Part shown: positions 1 through 12,300 of the stretch, one piece after another
Position numbering within the stretch: the stretch's first letter is position 1
Layout of the letters: each line of letters opens with the position of its first letter
Position numbers and translations under genes: made by a program
Notes under the pieces: model-generated
Database searches by the model: none
The model's input: the letters and a program-made list of their open reading frames with translations, nothing else
Told to the model about the DNA's origin: nothing
Assembly: GCA_026874595.1 (NCBI GenBank)
Contig: CM049311.1
Span: 75,902,453-75,966,452, forward strand
From: Sipunculus nudus
Lineage: Eukaryota > Annelida > Sipuncula > Golfingiida > Sipunculidae
DNA length: 64,000 nucleotides
Reading direction: 5' to 3'

Positions 1-263
1 TACTTCAGCCTTACTGGCGCCACATGTACATTATAAATGTATATAGGGTCAAAACTCGAAAGGCTGTTGCTATAAGAAGTAATATAACGTGTTTTATTTT
101 TCCCTGTAAATCAATAATCCATATTATACATGATATCAGATCTTTAAAGTTTTCTGCCAATAAAAGAGAAACCAGAACTTGTCTGACCATAAACTAGGAA
201 CCATCAGGAAATGGTATTAACTTTCAGAGACAGTGAACTGTAAATAAATGGTTTCTATCTTAC

Positions 264-333
264 CAGAGGGGTTGTAGCGATCTGCAGCCAGTGCCACTTC
301 AGCGTACTTGTCTGCCTGATTCTGTTCTACTTC
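264..333 (-). CDS. IFT88: IFT88 coding exon 13 (last one in the window)
   Basis: Acceptor CATCTAG, donor GTAAGA. Encodes EVEQNQADKYAEVALAADRY and NPSG, matching the DRYNPAA motif of IFT88. 70 nt, leaving phase 1 into the next exon, which is outside the window. Confidence 0.9.
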
Positions 334-3300
334 CTAGATGACCAGAAAACACCAGTTATAAATAAAGGTTTGCAACAAAGCATGATACAATTTTAGCACA
401 ATAAAAACAAGGCTATCACTATAAGGCACTGACTATGTTGTTGTTGGCAGAAAATATAACACCTTGATATTTTTTTAACTATTAGCTGTCATATTTTATA
501 CCTTGATAAATGCTTTGATTTCTGAGTATGTACAAGGTAAGTATTTAAATTTTTTTTTATAATTCTCTCACAACAAGGGTCTTATCATAGCACATTAAAT
601 GATAAATAGTGTCTCTCATGCATGTTAAACTCCCTTCAATGCAGAGTAATGAGACCTGTATTGTAAGATCTCTATCAATGAGATGGTTCAATCACACAGT
701 CTATAAGGTAATATATCACCAGATCTGGTGATATATTTACCTTGTACACTGTTTGATTGAACCTGGCAGATTTTACATTTGTCTTCAGTCACACATTTGA
801 TGCTAAGATTCAAAGAATATAGATTTCCACATTTTCCCCTCTTATATCATATGAAAGTTATTACAGGATGTATATAAAAGCAGCCTGAACTGTCTCACTA
901 GTGAAGCTTGCTGTTCTACAGAAGCAGTTGGAATGCTGGACATGTGCACCAACAACATCTGCTTGATCTACCCAATATTTTCCCCTCGGCAGAATATTTA
1001 TGTAACAAATGGGGGCTCATCCGGGATGATGTCCAACTTTAGGGCCCAGGCAATGGTGGTTTGAAGTAAATGGGTAATTACCACCATATAGTTCACCAAA
1101 AAGTGTGAAACCTGGGTTGATTAATTTCATTCTGCAAGTAGAGAGTGTGTAATGGGGAGCATATAGAAGCAGACTGAACTGTCTCACTAGTAAAGCCTGC
1201 TTTTCTAGTGAAGCGGTTGGAACACTGGTCATGTGTGCCACTGACATGCATTTGAATCGTGGATCAGCACAATAATATCCCCTGAGCAAAATGTTTACAA
1301 AAGAAGGTATATAGATAAATATATGGGATACTTTTTGGTCTTTCGTCACTTCTGGTGGCCTGTTATATGGGAACATTATCTGCTATTTATTACTGAGTTT
1401 CTCATGGCACATGGTAAATAGTTTACTCATCCTGTCAGTCAGTAGAAAACTCAGTCAAATAGTAGATGGGTATAAGATGAATATGAATACTATAACCATT
1501 GATCTCAGGTTAGTTTGAAATCATAGTCACTTTTACATTGTACAAGTTATATACTTGTACAGGACAGCATTATCATTTAAAATCAACAGTTCTGACAATA
1601 TCAATACGCAGCAATAACAAGAGAATATGGTTGCTATATGATAATATTTTTAGGCAAACTGAAGTCTGGTATAGGACAGGGTATCACACTATTTCAATTA
1701 AAGCAAAGCTTACAAAAAGCAGTAATATAGACATGTATATAAAAATTTATAGGGTGTATGGGTTTTTCAACATATACTGAACAACAGTTATTCAACAAAT
1801 ATATACCATTAACAATGTAGTGGAAAATAATGCAAGAAAAATAAAAAAAATAAAATCTGACCATCCAAATCACTAATATGCTTGTGTTACAGACCAAAGC
1901 AATAAAATATGGTAAAGACAGAAAATAATTCAGTACAGTAAAGACACAAAATATTTGCAAGAAATTTAAAGCCGTTGCTCACTACTGAGGTACTCATACT
2001 CTAAAAAAGATCACTTTTACCTAGTACTTTTTCCATAACAGATTCATCACTAAAGAATTTGTATGACTGAGTGTAAACAGTATACATGTACAACTAAATG
2101 AACACTTTATTGTTTCTTGTTACAATCTGGCATTTGCCTGATTTAAATTCCAAAGATCAATGTTTCAAAATGTTTAAAAATCAATATTATAATATTCTAG
2201 CAAAAATATTAACTTGGCTGAAAAAGAAACATCTAACCAAAATTTTACAATGATTATCACAATTAGCATGTATAAAATTATCAGGATTAAAGTAATGTGA
2301 CCTTTTTTATTCTTTTAAAGATAGGAATCGTACAAAAAGTTCATGAAAAGCTTAAAATGCTGGATTATATGGGTTTTTTTATTTAAGGACATACTGAAGT
2401 ACACATTCAGAAAAATGGATATGAAAACAGAAAAAAAAGAATGTTGAAAAATAAAGCAATACTACTTACTGAAGAAGAGAAAAATAACAGTTAATAGCAA
2501 ACAAAAAATACGAATTACTGATAACCAAGTGAGGTTTTCCCACATGCAGTAACAGTCCCTGAGTAGTACCTGTAGTCTGAGCTTTATTTGTAGAAGCATA
2601 ATTTAAAACATATAGTTATGTTGAGACTGTATAGAGCATCATAGCATGCGATTAGGTTGACATCCAAGGCAGTCTAGACAGCAGGAAGTGATGTGAGGCT
2701 GTGACATCACTATAGGTTAGAGGTGTAATGATAAATATAGCCTTTCCATTACCTAAGTGGGGAGTGGGGTGTTTTTACATGGCATTTGTATTTTTTGTTG
2801 ACCAATGTTATTTTTTGTTAGGTTAATTAACACAGGGAAAGCTGTGGGGAAAAAAAAACATTTTTTTACATGTTTTCTTCAGGGTATGCTGTGCCAGTGG
2901 TGGTTAGTCTGCATATCCCACACAGAATGTTGTTTAAGAGGTGGTTTGTCTGGATATATCCCAAATGGAATGCTTTGTTATTGGTGGTTTGTTTGCATAT
3001 CCCTCAAAGAATGCTGTGTATGTGGTGGTTTGTTTGCATATCCGACAAGGAATGCTGTGTATGTGGTGGTTTGTCTTCATATGCCATAAGGAATGCTGTA
3101 TGTTGGTTTGTCTGCATATCCCACAAGGAATGCTGCGTATGTGATGGTTTGTCTGCATATCCCACAAGGAATGCTGTGTATGTGATGGTTTGTCTGCATA
3201 TCCCACAAGGAATGCTGTGTATGTGATGGTTTGTCTGCATATCCCACAAGGAATGGTGTGTATGTGATGGTTTGTCTGCATATCCCACAAGGAATGCTGT

Positions 3301-6300
3301 GTATGTGATGGTTTGTCTGCATATCCCACAAGGAATGTTGTGTATGTGATGGTTTGTCTGCATATCCCACAAGGAATGCTGTGTATGTGATGGTTTGTCT
3401 GCGTATCCCTTAAAGAAAATTGTGTATGTGTTGGAATATATTTAAATATCCCACAAGGAATGCTGTGTATGTGGTGGTTTGTCTGTATATCCCACAAGGA
3501 ATGCTGTGTATGTGATGGTTTTTCTTCATTTCCCACAAGGAATATTGTATGTGTGAAGGTTTGTCTGCATATCTTACCAGGAATGCTGTGTATGTAATGG
3601 TTTGTCTTCATATCCCTTAAAGAAACTTGTGTATGTGTTGGTTTGTCTGCATTTCCCACAAGGAATGCCTTGAATGTGGTGGTTTATTTGCATATCCAAC
3701 AAGGAATTCTGTGTATATGTTGGTTTGTCTGCATATCCCACAAGGAATGCTGTGTATGTGATGGTTTGTCTTCATATCCCTTAAAGAAACTTGTGTATGT
3801 GATGGTTTGTCTGCATATCCCACAAGGAATGCTGTGTATGTGATGGTTTGTCTGCAAATCCCACAAGGAATGTTGTGTATGTGGTGGTTTGTCTGCATAT
3901 CCCACAAGGAATGTTGTGTATGTGGTGGTTTGTCTGCATATCCCACAAGGAATGTTGTGTATGTGGTGGTTTGTCTGCATATCCCATGAGGAATGCTGTT
4001 TATGTGTTGGTTTGTCTGCATATCCCACAAGGAATGCTGTGTATGTGATGGTTTGTCTGCAAATCCCACAAGGAATGTTGTGTATGTGATGGTTTGTCTG
4101 CATATCCCACAAGGAATGCCGTGTATGTGATGGTTTGTCTGCAAATCCCACAAGGAATGCTGTGTATGTAATGGTTTGTCTGCAAATCCTACAAGGAATG
4201 CTGTGTATGTGATGGTTTGTCTGCATTTCCCACAAGGAATGGTGTGTATGTGATGGTTTGTCTGCATATCCCACAAGGAATGCTGTGTATGTGATGGTTT
4301 GTCTGCATATCCCACAAGGAATGGTGTGTATGTGATGGTTTGTCTGCATATCCCACAAGGAATGCTGTGTATGTGATGGTTTGTCTGCATATCCCACAAG
4401 GAATGTTGTGTATGTGATGGTTTGTCTGCATATCCTACAAGGAATGCTGTGTATGTGATGGTTTGTCTGCATATCCCACAAGGAATGCTGTGTATGTGAT
4501 GGTTTGTCTGCATATCCCACAAGGAATGCTGTGTATGTGATGGTTTGTCTGCATATCCCACAAGGAATGTTGTGTATGTGGTGGTTTGTCTGCATAATCC
4601 CACAAGGTTTGCTGTGTATGTGATGGTTTGTCTGCATATCCCACAAGAAATGCTGTATATGTGTTTGTTTGTCTGCATATCCCACAAGGAATGCTGTGTA
4701 TGTGATGATTTGTCTGCATATTCTACAAGGAATGCTGTGTATGGGTTGGTTTGTCTGCATATCCCACATAGAATGCTGTGTTAGAGGTGGTTTGTCTGGA
4801 GGCCCCGCAAGGAATGCTGTGTAGTTAAGTAGGTGTTTATTTGCATGCTTCATCCAGGGAAGCACCAAATAGTGTGATTTATCATTACACCTCTGAAAGA
4901 GAGCTAGGACGGCAGGGGCAGGCCATGATGCCTCATACCTGGTCGGCGTTCTGCCATGGAACATGAAAATAAATATGCATAAACTTACGCAAACCAATAT
5001 GCAGAAACATTACTCTATCATTCAATCCACAAATAAATACAAATATAGTTGTCTCAACATGTTACTTGAGGTGATCAAGCTACTCTTTGATAGTCCCACA
5101 GCTAATCTCTAATGTCTAATCTCTCTGATCTTTAGCATAAAACAACTGAAATATTCTATTCAAATACAGGGGACAAATTCATTCTAGAGATTCTGTATCT
5201 TTTCCTTCAATATAAATTTAAATATATTTGCTGGCATTAAAGATATTTTTAAATAAATACATAAAAATATATACCCAGTCTGTCTTCCTCTACACTGCAG
5301 AATAAGATAATTCAATTAAAAGATTTTTGGGAGTCACTTGATAGTTAATGTGAATGAAGGTATTAGGACAGGAGGTTATTCTGATGATAATAATATCTCA
5401 GGCATCATGCTTAACTGCTACATATAGGTTTTTATTATTAAATGTTCAGTGCTACAGTGCCTGTCTGGATAATCAAATACAATACTTACAAGGAAATACA
5501 GGAACGAGAGATTGGTGGCAGCTGTGGCCGCTACTTTGGTATCTTTTTTTTCAAATGCCTTCAGAGTGTCAATAGCCTGAAACCACAACATATTTATGAA
5601 GTGATATTATATATGTATGATTAACATAGTAACAATATACAGAGTGAGCATACATGGCACTATTTATGAGGGGGGAAAAAAGTTAAATTAATGTGTTTGC
5701 AACAGGTTAAGTTTAGCTGCAGACACAGGAAAGCCCCATATATTTAGCTTGGAAGTCAGCTCAGCTAGAAATAAATCTGGTAAAACTGGTGACAACAAAA
5801 ATATACAACTGTGTTAACCAACCAATGTTCCTTGAACAAGCACAGTTTGACCAGCAAGTTTATGTCCAGCATGCAAAATCTGCTGTTTTAAGCACTATAC
5901 ACGTCAGTTCACTTGACTTAGCAGCTATATGAAAGGAACAAACACTTATCCAACATTATGTAGCATGTAACATGATCTGCTGAACCTGATTGTCTGCTGC
6001 AAAGAATGTAAAATTACAGACATGTTCAGGGTTTCCACAAGTTATTGGCTTCCATTTTTAAGGTATGTTCATGGTTTTTCCAGAGACAAACTGGACTTGC
6101 TTCAATTTGTTTTCATGGCCTCAGTGCTGACCCTTTCAGCCATCTTATCCTCCCACAATATAATGAGTATTTTATTAACATGTGAAAGTCTGCCATGCTT
6201 TTCCTGATTTGCAATAGGCACCTATCATAGTACATCCCAACAAAGGCAACTATGGTAAATAATGATAAGCTAAGAGTTCTGTTCAGTCTGTTACAATTGC

Positions 6301-9300
6301 AGAACGCTATGTGCACTCTGGCAATAAAGAATGAAATAATTGCTTCAAACTAATCAAATATTTACTTTGCCTTCTACTGGACATTTCATTGTGTGGTGAC
6401 AGTGTAAGACAGTTTCTTTTAGCTGAAAATATGCATGGTGCCAGATGAAATCATCATGCAATCAACATCTGTCAAAGAGTGTCCTTGACTATGTCAACAT
6501 GTGGTGACAAAAATCAACTGTTTTTTTTTCAGATACTGATTTGTTTCACTCAAATTCTTTGCAAGGTATGGTGTAGGTTTCCTTAAAGAAAAATGCTGAT
6601 ATACCTGGCTTAGTTACTGACAGGTATCTTTTTTTTAATGATAAACTGACTTTGTAAATAGAAATTGCAACAAGTGACCCATGGGTCATGACGCTCAGCT
6701 GACTGGGAAGAGATTCACAAAAGGAAATTTTATCATCAGAATGGTAGATACCCATTCAACTGAAGCATCAAACAGATTAACCAACAGGCCAAGATTTAGT
6801 CTGTATTTATATATCTGAAAAATAGAGAAAAAATGTGTAAACTTTAAAAACTAGGATACGGGTAGCCGACAAGTGACTACGTGTATCTGCCAAAATCAGA
6901 GTGAAGTGAGGCATGGATTGAGTGGCAAGGGGAAACAGAGTGAGGTATGTTGCATATTAGCACGGATGTCTGCAGCCTAAATGTGTATGTAGGTTGTGCA
7001 ACCTACCACAAATCCAGAAAGCTGTCCAAGTTGTATACATATGCAAAATTTTAGGCAGAAAAGTCAAACCACTACATGGATATGAGTGATTTTAGCCCAC
7101 GGCAGACAAACAGACAGACGCTGTGCAAAAATGGTTGCAGTTTTGTGTATGATAAAGACCTATGTGAGATCTAAACACAAGCACAATTTTGGCCCAATCG
7201 GTCAAATGGTTCCTGAGATATTAGCTTGGATGTGTGCAGCGTTAACTAGAATGTAGGTGGCGCCACCTGTCATAAAATCAAGAAAGCTATCCAGGATGTA
7301 TAAAACTGCAAAATTTTAGGCAGATATGTCAAACCACTGCCAAGATGTGAGTGACTTTATTGCACGGCAGACAAACAGACAGACGCTGTGCAAAAATGGT
7401 TGCAGGTGGTGCCACCAGTTTTGTGTATGATAAAGAGCTATGTTAGATCTATACACATGCAAAATTTTGGCCTGATCGGTCAAACGGTTCCCGAGATATG
7501 AGCTTGGATGTCATCAGCGTGAACGTGAATGTAGGTGGTGCCACCTGTCATAAAATCAAGAAAGCTATCCAGGATTTATAAAACTGCAAAATTTTAGGCA
7601 GATATGTCAAACCACTGCAGAGATATGAGTGACATTATTGCATGGCAGACAAACAGACAGACGCTGTGCAAAAATGGTTGCAGGTGGCGCCACCAGTTTA
7701 GCGTATGATAAAGAGCTATGTTAGATCTATATACATGCAAAATTTTGGCCCGATCGGTCAAACGGTTCCCGAAATATGAGCTTGGATGTCATCAGCGTGA
7801 ATGAGAATGTAGGTGTCGCCACCTGTCATAAAATCAAGAAAGCTATCCAGGATGTATACGCATGCCGAATTTCAGGTGAATTAGTCAATTCACTGCAGAG
7901 ATATGAGTGATTATAACCAAAGGCAGATGAACAGATGGACACTGTGCAAACATGGTTACAGGTGGCGCCACCATTTTTTGTGTATGTTATAGAGCTATCC
8001 AAGGGCTACATTAGTATAAATTTTATTTCCTGATCAGTCAAACGGTTCCCGAGATATGAGCTTGGAAAGCTGATAAAATCAAGTCCCAGAGGAGCTCTCT
8101 GGAAACGAACGCGGCAACGGCGGAGGAACCCGGTCAAAAACATAGTATCCACAAACTTCGTTTTGGCGGGTACAAAAATACAGGTGGCTCCACCAGTCTG
8201 CAGAAACTAATAAAAACACTTACAAACATCAATATCCATGCAAAGAATCATGGTGATCTCCCCATTAGTTGTTCAGATACTTCAGCTTTTGTATCAAATT
8301 GTCCATTATTCTGAGGGATACTTCGGAGTCCTATAGCTTGAAGGATATGGGTAACAGAGACCTAATTTCAAGTTTCCACAGGCACTTTTCATGGGCCTTC
8401 TTGCATGACAAGAATGAAGATTCTAGGTCCAGTTGTTGCGATTTGTACCCTGTTGACAGATAACCACATCTTTAAAGGTATCAAAAAAAGAGAAAAAAAA
8501 TCGTAAAAATTTGAAAAAAATAGAGGTGGTGCCACCAGTCTGCAGAAACTGATGAAACACTCCATGATCAATATCCATGAAAACAATTATGGTGATCTCT
8601 GCATTAGTTGTTCAGATACTTCAGCTTTTGTATCAAATTTTCCATTATTCTGAGCTGTACTTTGGAGTGCCATAGCTCAAAGGATATGGGTAACAGAGAC
8701 CTAATTTCAGGTGTCCATGGAGACTATTCATGGGTCTCCCTGTGTGTCAAGAATGAAGATTCTAGGTCCAGTTTTAATGATTTGTGCCCTGTTAACAGAT
8801 GTTCATACAATTATGGTGATCTCTGCATTAGTTGTTCAGATACTTCAGCTTTTGTATCAAATTTTCCATTATTCTGAGCTGTACTTTGGAGTGCCATAGC
8901 TCAAAGGATATGGGTAACAGAGACCTAATTTCAGGTGTCCATGGAGACTTATCATGGGTCTCCCTGTGTGTCAACAATGAAGATTCTAGGTCCAGTCCTT
9001 ACGATTTGTACCCTGTTGACAGATAACTACATCCTGATGGGTCTCGAAAATAGAGAAAAAAAAATTGTGAAAATTTGAAAAAATACAGGTGGCACCACCA
9101 GTCTGCAGGAACTGATGAAAAACCTTTTGATCAATATGTATGCCAAAAATCATGACCATCAGTGTTGTAGTTATTGAGATGTTGCAGTTTGTTTTTATCA
9201 AATTTTCCATTATTCTGGGGGGTTATTGGGAGCCCCCCATAGCTCAAAGGATATGGGTAACAGAGACCTTATTTCAGGTTTCCATGCAGACTTTTTATGG

Positions 9301-12300
9301 ACCTCTCAGTGTGTCAAGAATGAAGATTCTAGGTCCAGTCTTTATGATTTGTGCCCTGTTAACAGCTGTTCACATTTTTAAATTCGTAAAAAATCAAAAA
9401 ATTCAGGTGGCGCCACCAGTCTGCAGGAAGTGATGGAACATCTCATGATCAATACGTATGCCAAAAATCATGACCATCAGTCAAGTAGTTAATGAGATAT
9501 TGAAGTTTTTGTATGAAATTTTTGACTTTTCTGGGGGGTACTTTGGGGCCCCATAGCTCGAAGGATATGGGTAACAGAGATCTAATTTATGGTTTCCACT
9601 GAGACTTTTAATAGGTTTCTCAGTGAGTCGAGAATGAAGATTCTAGGTCCAGCGGTTACGATTTGTGCCATGTTAACAGATGACAGCATCTTTAAACGTC
9701 TCAAAAATAGAGGAAAAAATTGTAAAAAAATCGAAAAATACAGGTGGCGCCACCAGTCTGCAGGAACTTATGGAACATCTCATGATCAATATGTATGCCA
9801 AAAATCATGACCATCAGTGTTGTAGTTATTGAGATATTGAAGTTTTTGTATGAAATTTTTTACTATTCTGGGGGGTACTGTGGGGCCCCATAGCTCGAAG
9901 GATATGGGTAACAGAGACCTAATTTCTGGTTTCCAAGGAGATTTTTCATGGACCTCTCAATGTATCAAGAATTAAGATTCTAGGTCTAGGCTTTACGATT
10001 TGTGCCTTGTTAACAGATGTTCACATTTTTAAAGGTCTCAAAAATAGAGAAAAAAATTTGTAAAAAATCGAAAAATACACGTGGCGCCACCAGTCTGCAG
10101 GAAGTGATGGAACATCTCATGATCAATATGTATGCCAAAAATCATGACCATCAGTCAAGTAGTTAATGAGATATTGAAGTTTTTTTTATGAAATTTTTGA
10201 CTTTTCTGGGGGGTACTTTGGGGCCTCATAGCTCGAAGGATATGGGTAACAGAGACCTAATTTCTGGTTTCCAAGGAGATTTTTCATGGACCTCTCAGAA
10301 TCCAAAGTTACAAAGTTCTAGGTTCAGCGGTTACGATTTGTGCCTGGTTAACGGACGGACAGACGGACGACGGACAAAGAGAGATCGCTATAGCTCAGAT
10401 GACTTTCAGTCAGCTGAGCTAAAAAACCATGGGCACCCTTTGGCAGGATGGATTCAAGAGTGAAAATCATATTTTCAATATTCAAGCCCTTTCAAGGCCT
10501 AGAGAATAACAAAATAATTTGAAAGGATTTTCGGACATATCCAAGCATGCAGGAACCCTGATGTTGTAAGCATTGACTAATTAACCATTTTCAAAAAGCA
10601 CAAATCCAATGATAGCAACATTACATAAGGCAGAATTCAAAGATAAAGATACAAGTAATCCTGACATAATGTATATGACTGTGGTAGAATGACTGTCTGT
10701 CTGCATGTATTGCAACTCAAACTGCATGTATTAAAGTTAAGTCCCTGAGAAAAATCTCTTGCAGGTTTTTCATGGTTACTGGATTACACAGCCTAAATTT
10801 TGCATAACCCTTCAAATGGGTTCAACCATTACTTATTTTTCCATATCTGATCTTAATAGCAGGGCCATGTTTCTACAACAGATTGATAGTAGACAAAACA
10901 AAATTCCACAGATAATTAAATTATATATTTTTAGAACTGGTCCTGAAGTGGCACAGGATTTGTAATGACACATTAAAAAATTGTAGTTGTGATTTACCTT
11001 GGAGAACTCCTTTTGCTTGAGGTAACCAATGGCCTTGTCTATCTCAAGATCATGTGCCAGGTCCATGTAATTGGATACTTTCACTTGTTCAATACACCTA
11101 ATACAAATAAAAAATAACAGTAAATATGCCATAAATCTATATTTATAAATCTGATCTACTCTAGAGTCTTTGAACAGAAGACCCCTCTCTTAGTTCAAAA
11201 CCAGTTTAGTTAATTACCACCTCCCTATAATTAATAATATTTTGATTTGAATAATTTTTCAAGGCTTGTTCTGTACAAATATTCCCCCTTGCCTGTATAT
11301 ATAAACAGTTTTCTATGTAATATGCTTTACCTATTGTTTCACATAATTTGAAATAATAGCCATTTTAACTTAACTGTAATTCATTTAGTATGTTTCAGGC
11401 AGATCTACTTTTTTTTGTTCTTTTCACTCATTACTTTATGATGACTTTTTTAGAGTCTATCCAAACAGAAGGACCTCATCCACAGAGTATACTTCCATAA
11501 AAACAGGAAGATTGTCAATTATTACCACTAACATTTGAAATAGAGATTTATCAAGAAGGACTAAGCTATGTTAAAGGCTCATCTGATATAATAAAGACTA
11601 AATACACATTCATATTTTCATGACTTTTATGGGATTTGAAGGTAAAACAATCTTGGTTTCCCATATACAGTGAAATGTCACGCGAGGACCACCCCATTAT
11701 GATGACCACCCTCATTATGATGCCCATCCCACTTAGACAACCACTTTTTTGTTCCTAGATTAATTCATCATTAAAATCTTTTGCTAACATGACCCCCTGC
11801 TGACACAACCAATATGGCTGGTAAAGCAAGGGGTAGTGTTAGGGTAATTTCACTGTTTCTACAAAGACAAGAGATTACGAAAACATTTCTTTTTTTTTTA
11901 GACAGTGTAACTCACCAGTCATAGCCATCTTCAAAGGTATCCTCTATGGCAGGAGATATGATCTTAGCAGCTGTTTTAATGCACCTTTCTGCCTCAGATT
12001 TCCTGCAAAGGTATCACATCATTTTAAAACAGCTCTCTGTATCCTGACCAAGAATTAACCAGGTAAACTAATCATGTCAATCAGCTGATCCTAATGTCAA
12101 TGTATTCTAGAAAAACTAGTACTGCAACTGTTGCAATGATAAAAGGAGGAATAATAATACAATAAACATTTTGGTCAATAAAACACTTTCCAACTAAACT
12201 GTAATGTACCCCAGGCAGAATTGTAATAATAATCTATTTCATAATATGACACATATAGTGATACTTAACTCATGATACAATACATATAAGGGAAATTAGA

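Larger units (their letters stand above)
334..5489. other. IFT88 intron 12
   Basis: A 5.2-kb intron holding the LTR-like remnant at about 852-1293 and the 41-bp satellite at about 2886-4835. The remaining AT-rich sequence shows no coding signal. Confidence 0.8.
5577..10997. other. IFT88 intron 11
   Basis: A 5.4-kb intron. The right two thirds are the Helitron-like element (6851-8170) and the joined tandem repeat (about 8171-10430). About 5577-6850 and 10431-10997 show no coding or repeat structure I can name. Confidence 0.75.

Noticed and set aside
1017-1376. 119-codon minus-strand frame
   Set aside because: Lies across the LTR-like direct repeats and primer site; no family features.
2934-4997. 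Long overlapping open frames on both strands (up to 437 codons)
   Set aside because: They are translations of the 41-bp satellite in different frames; no splice, start or family evidence.
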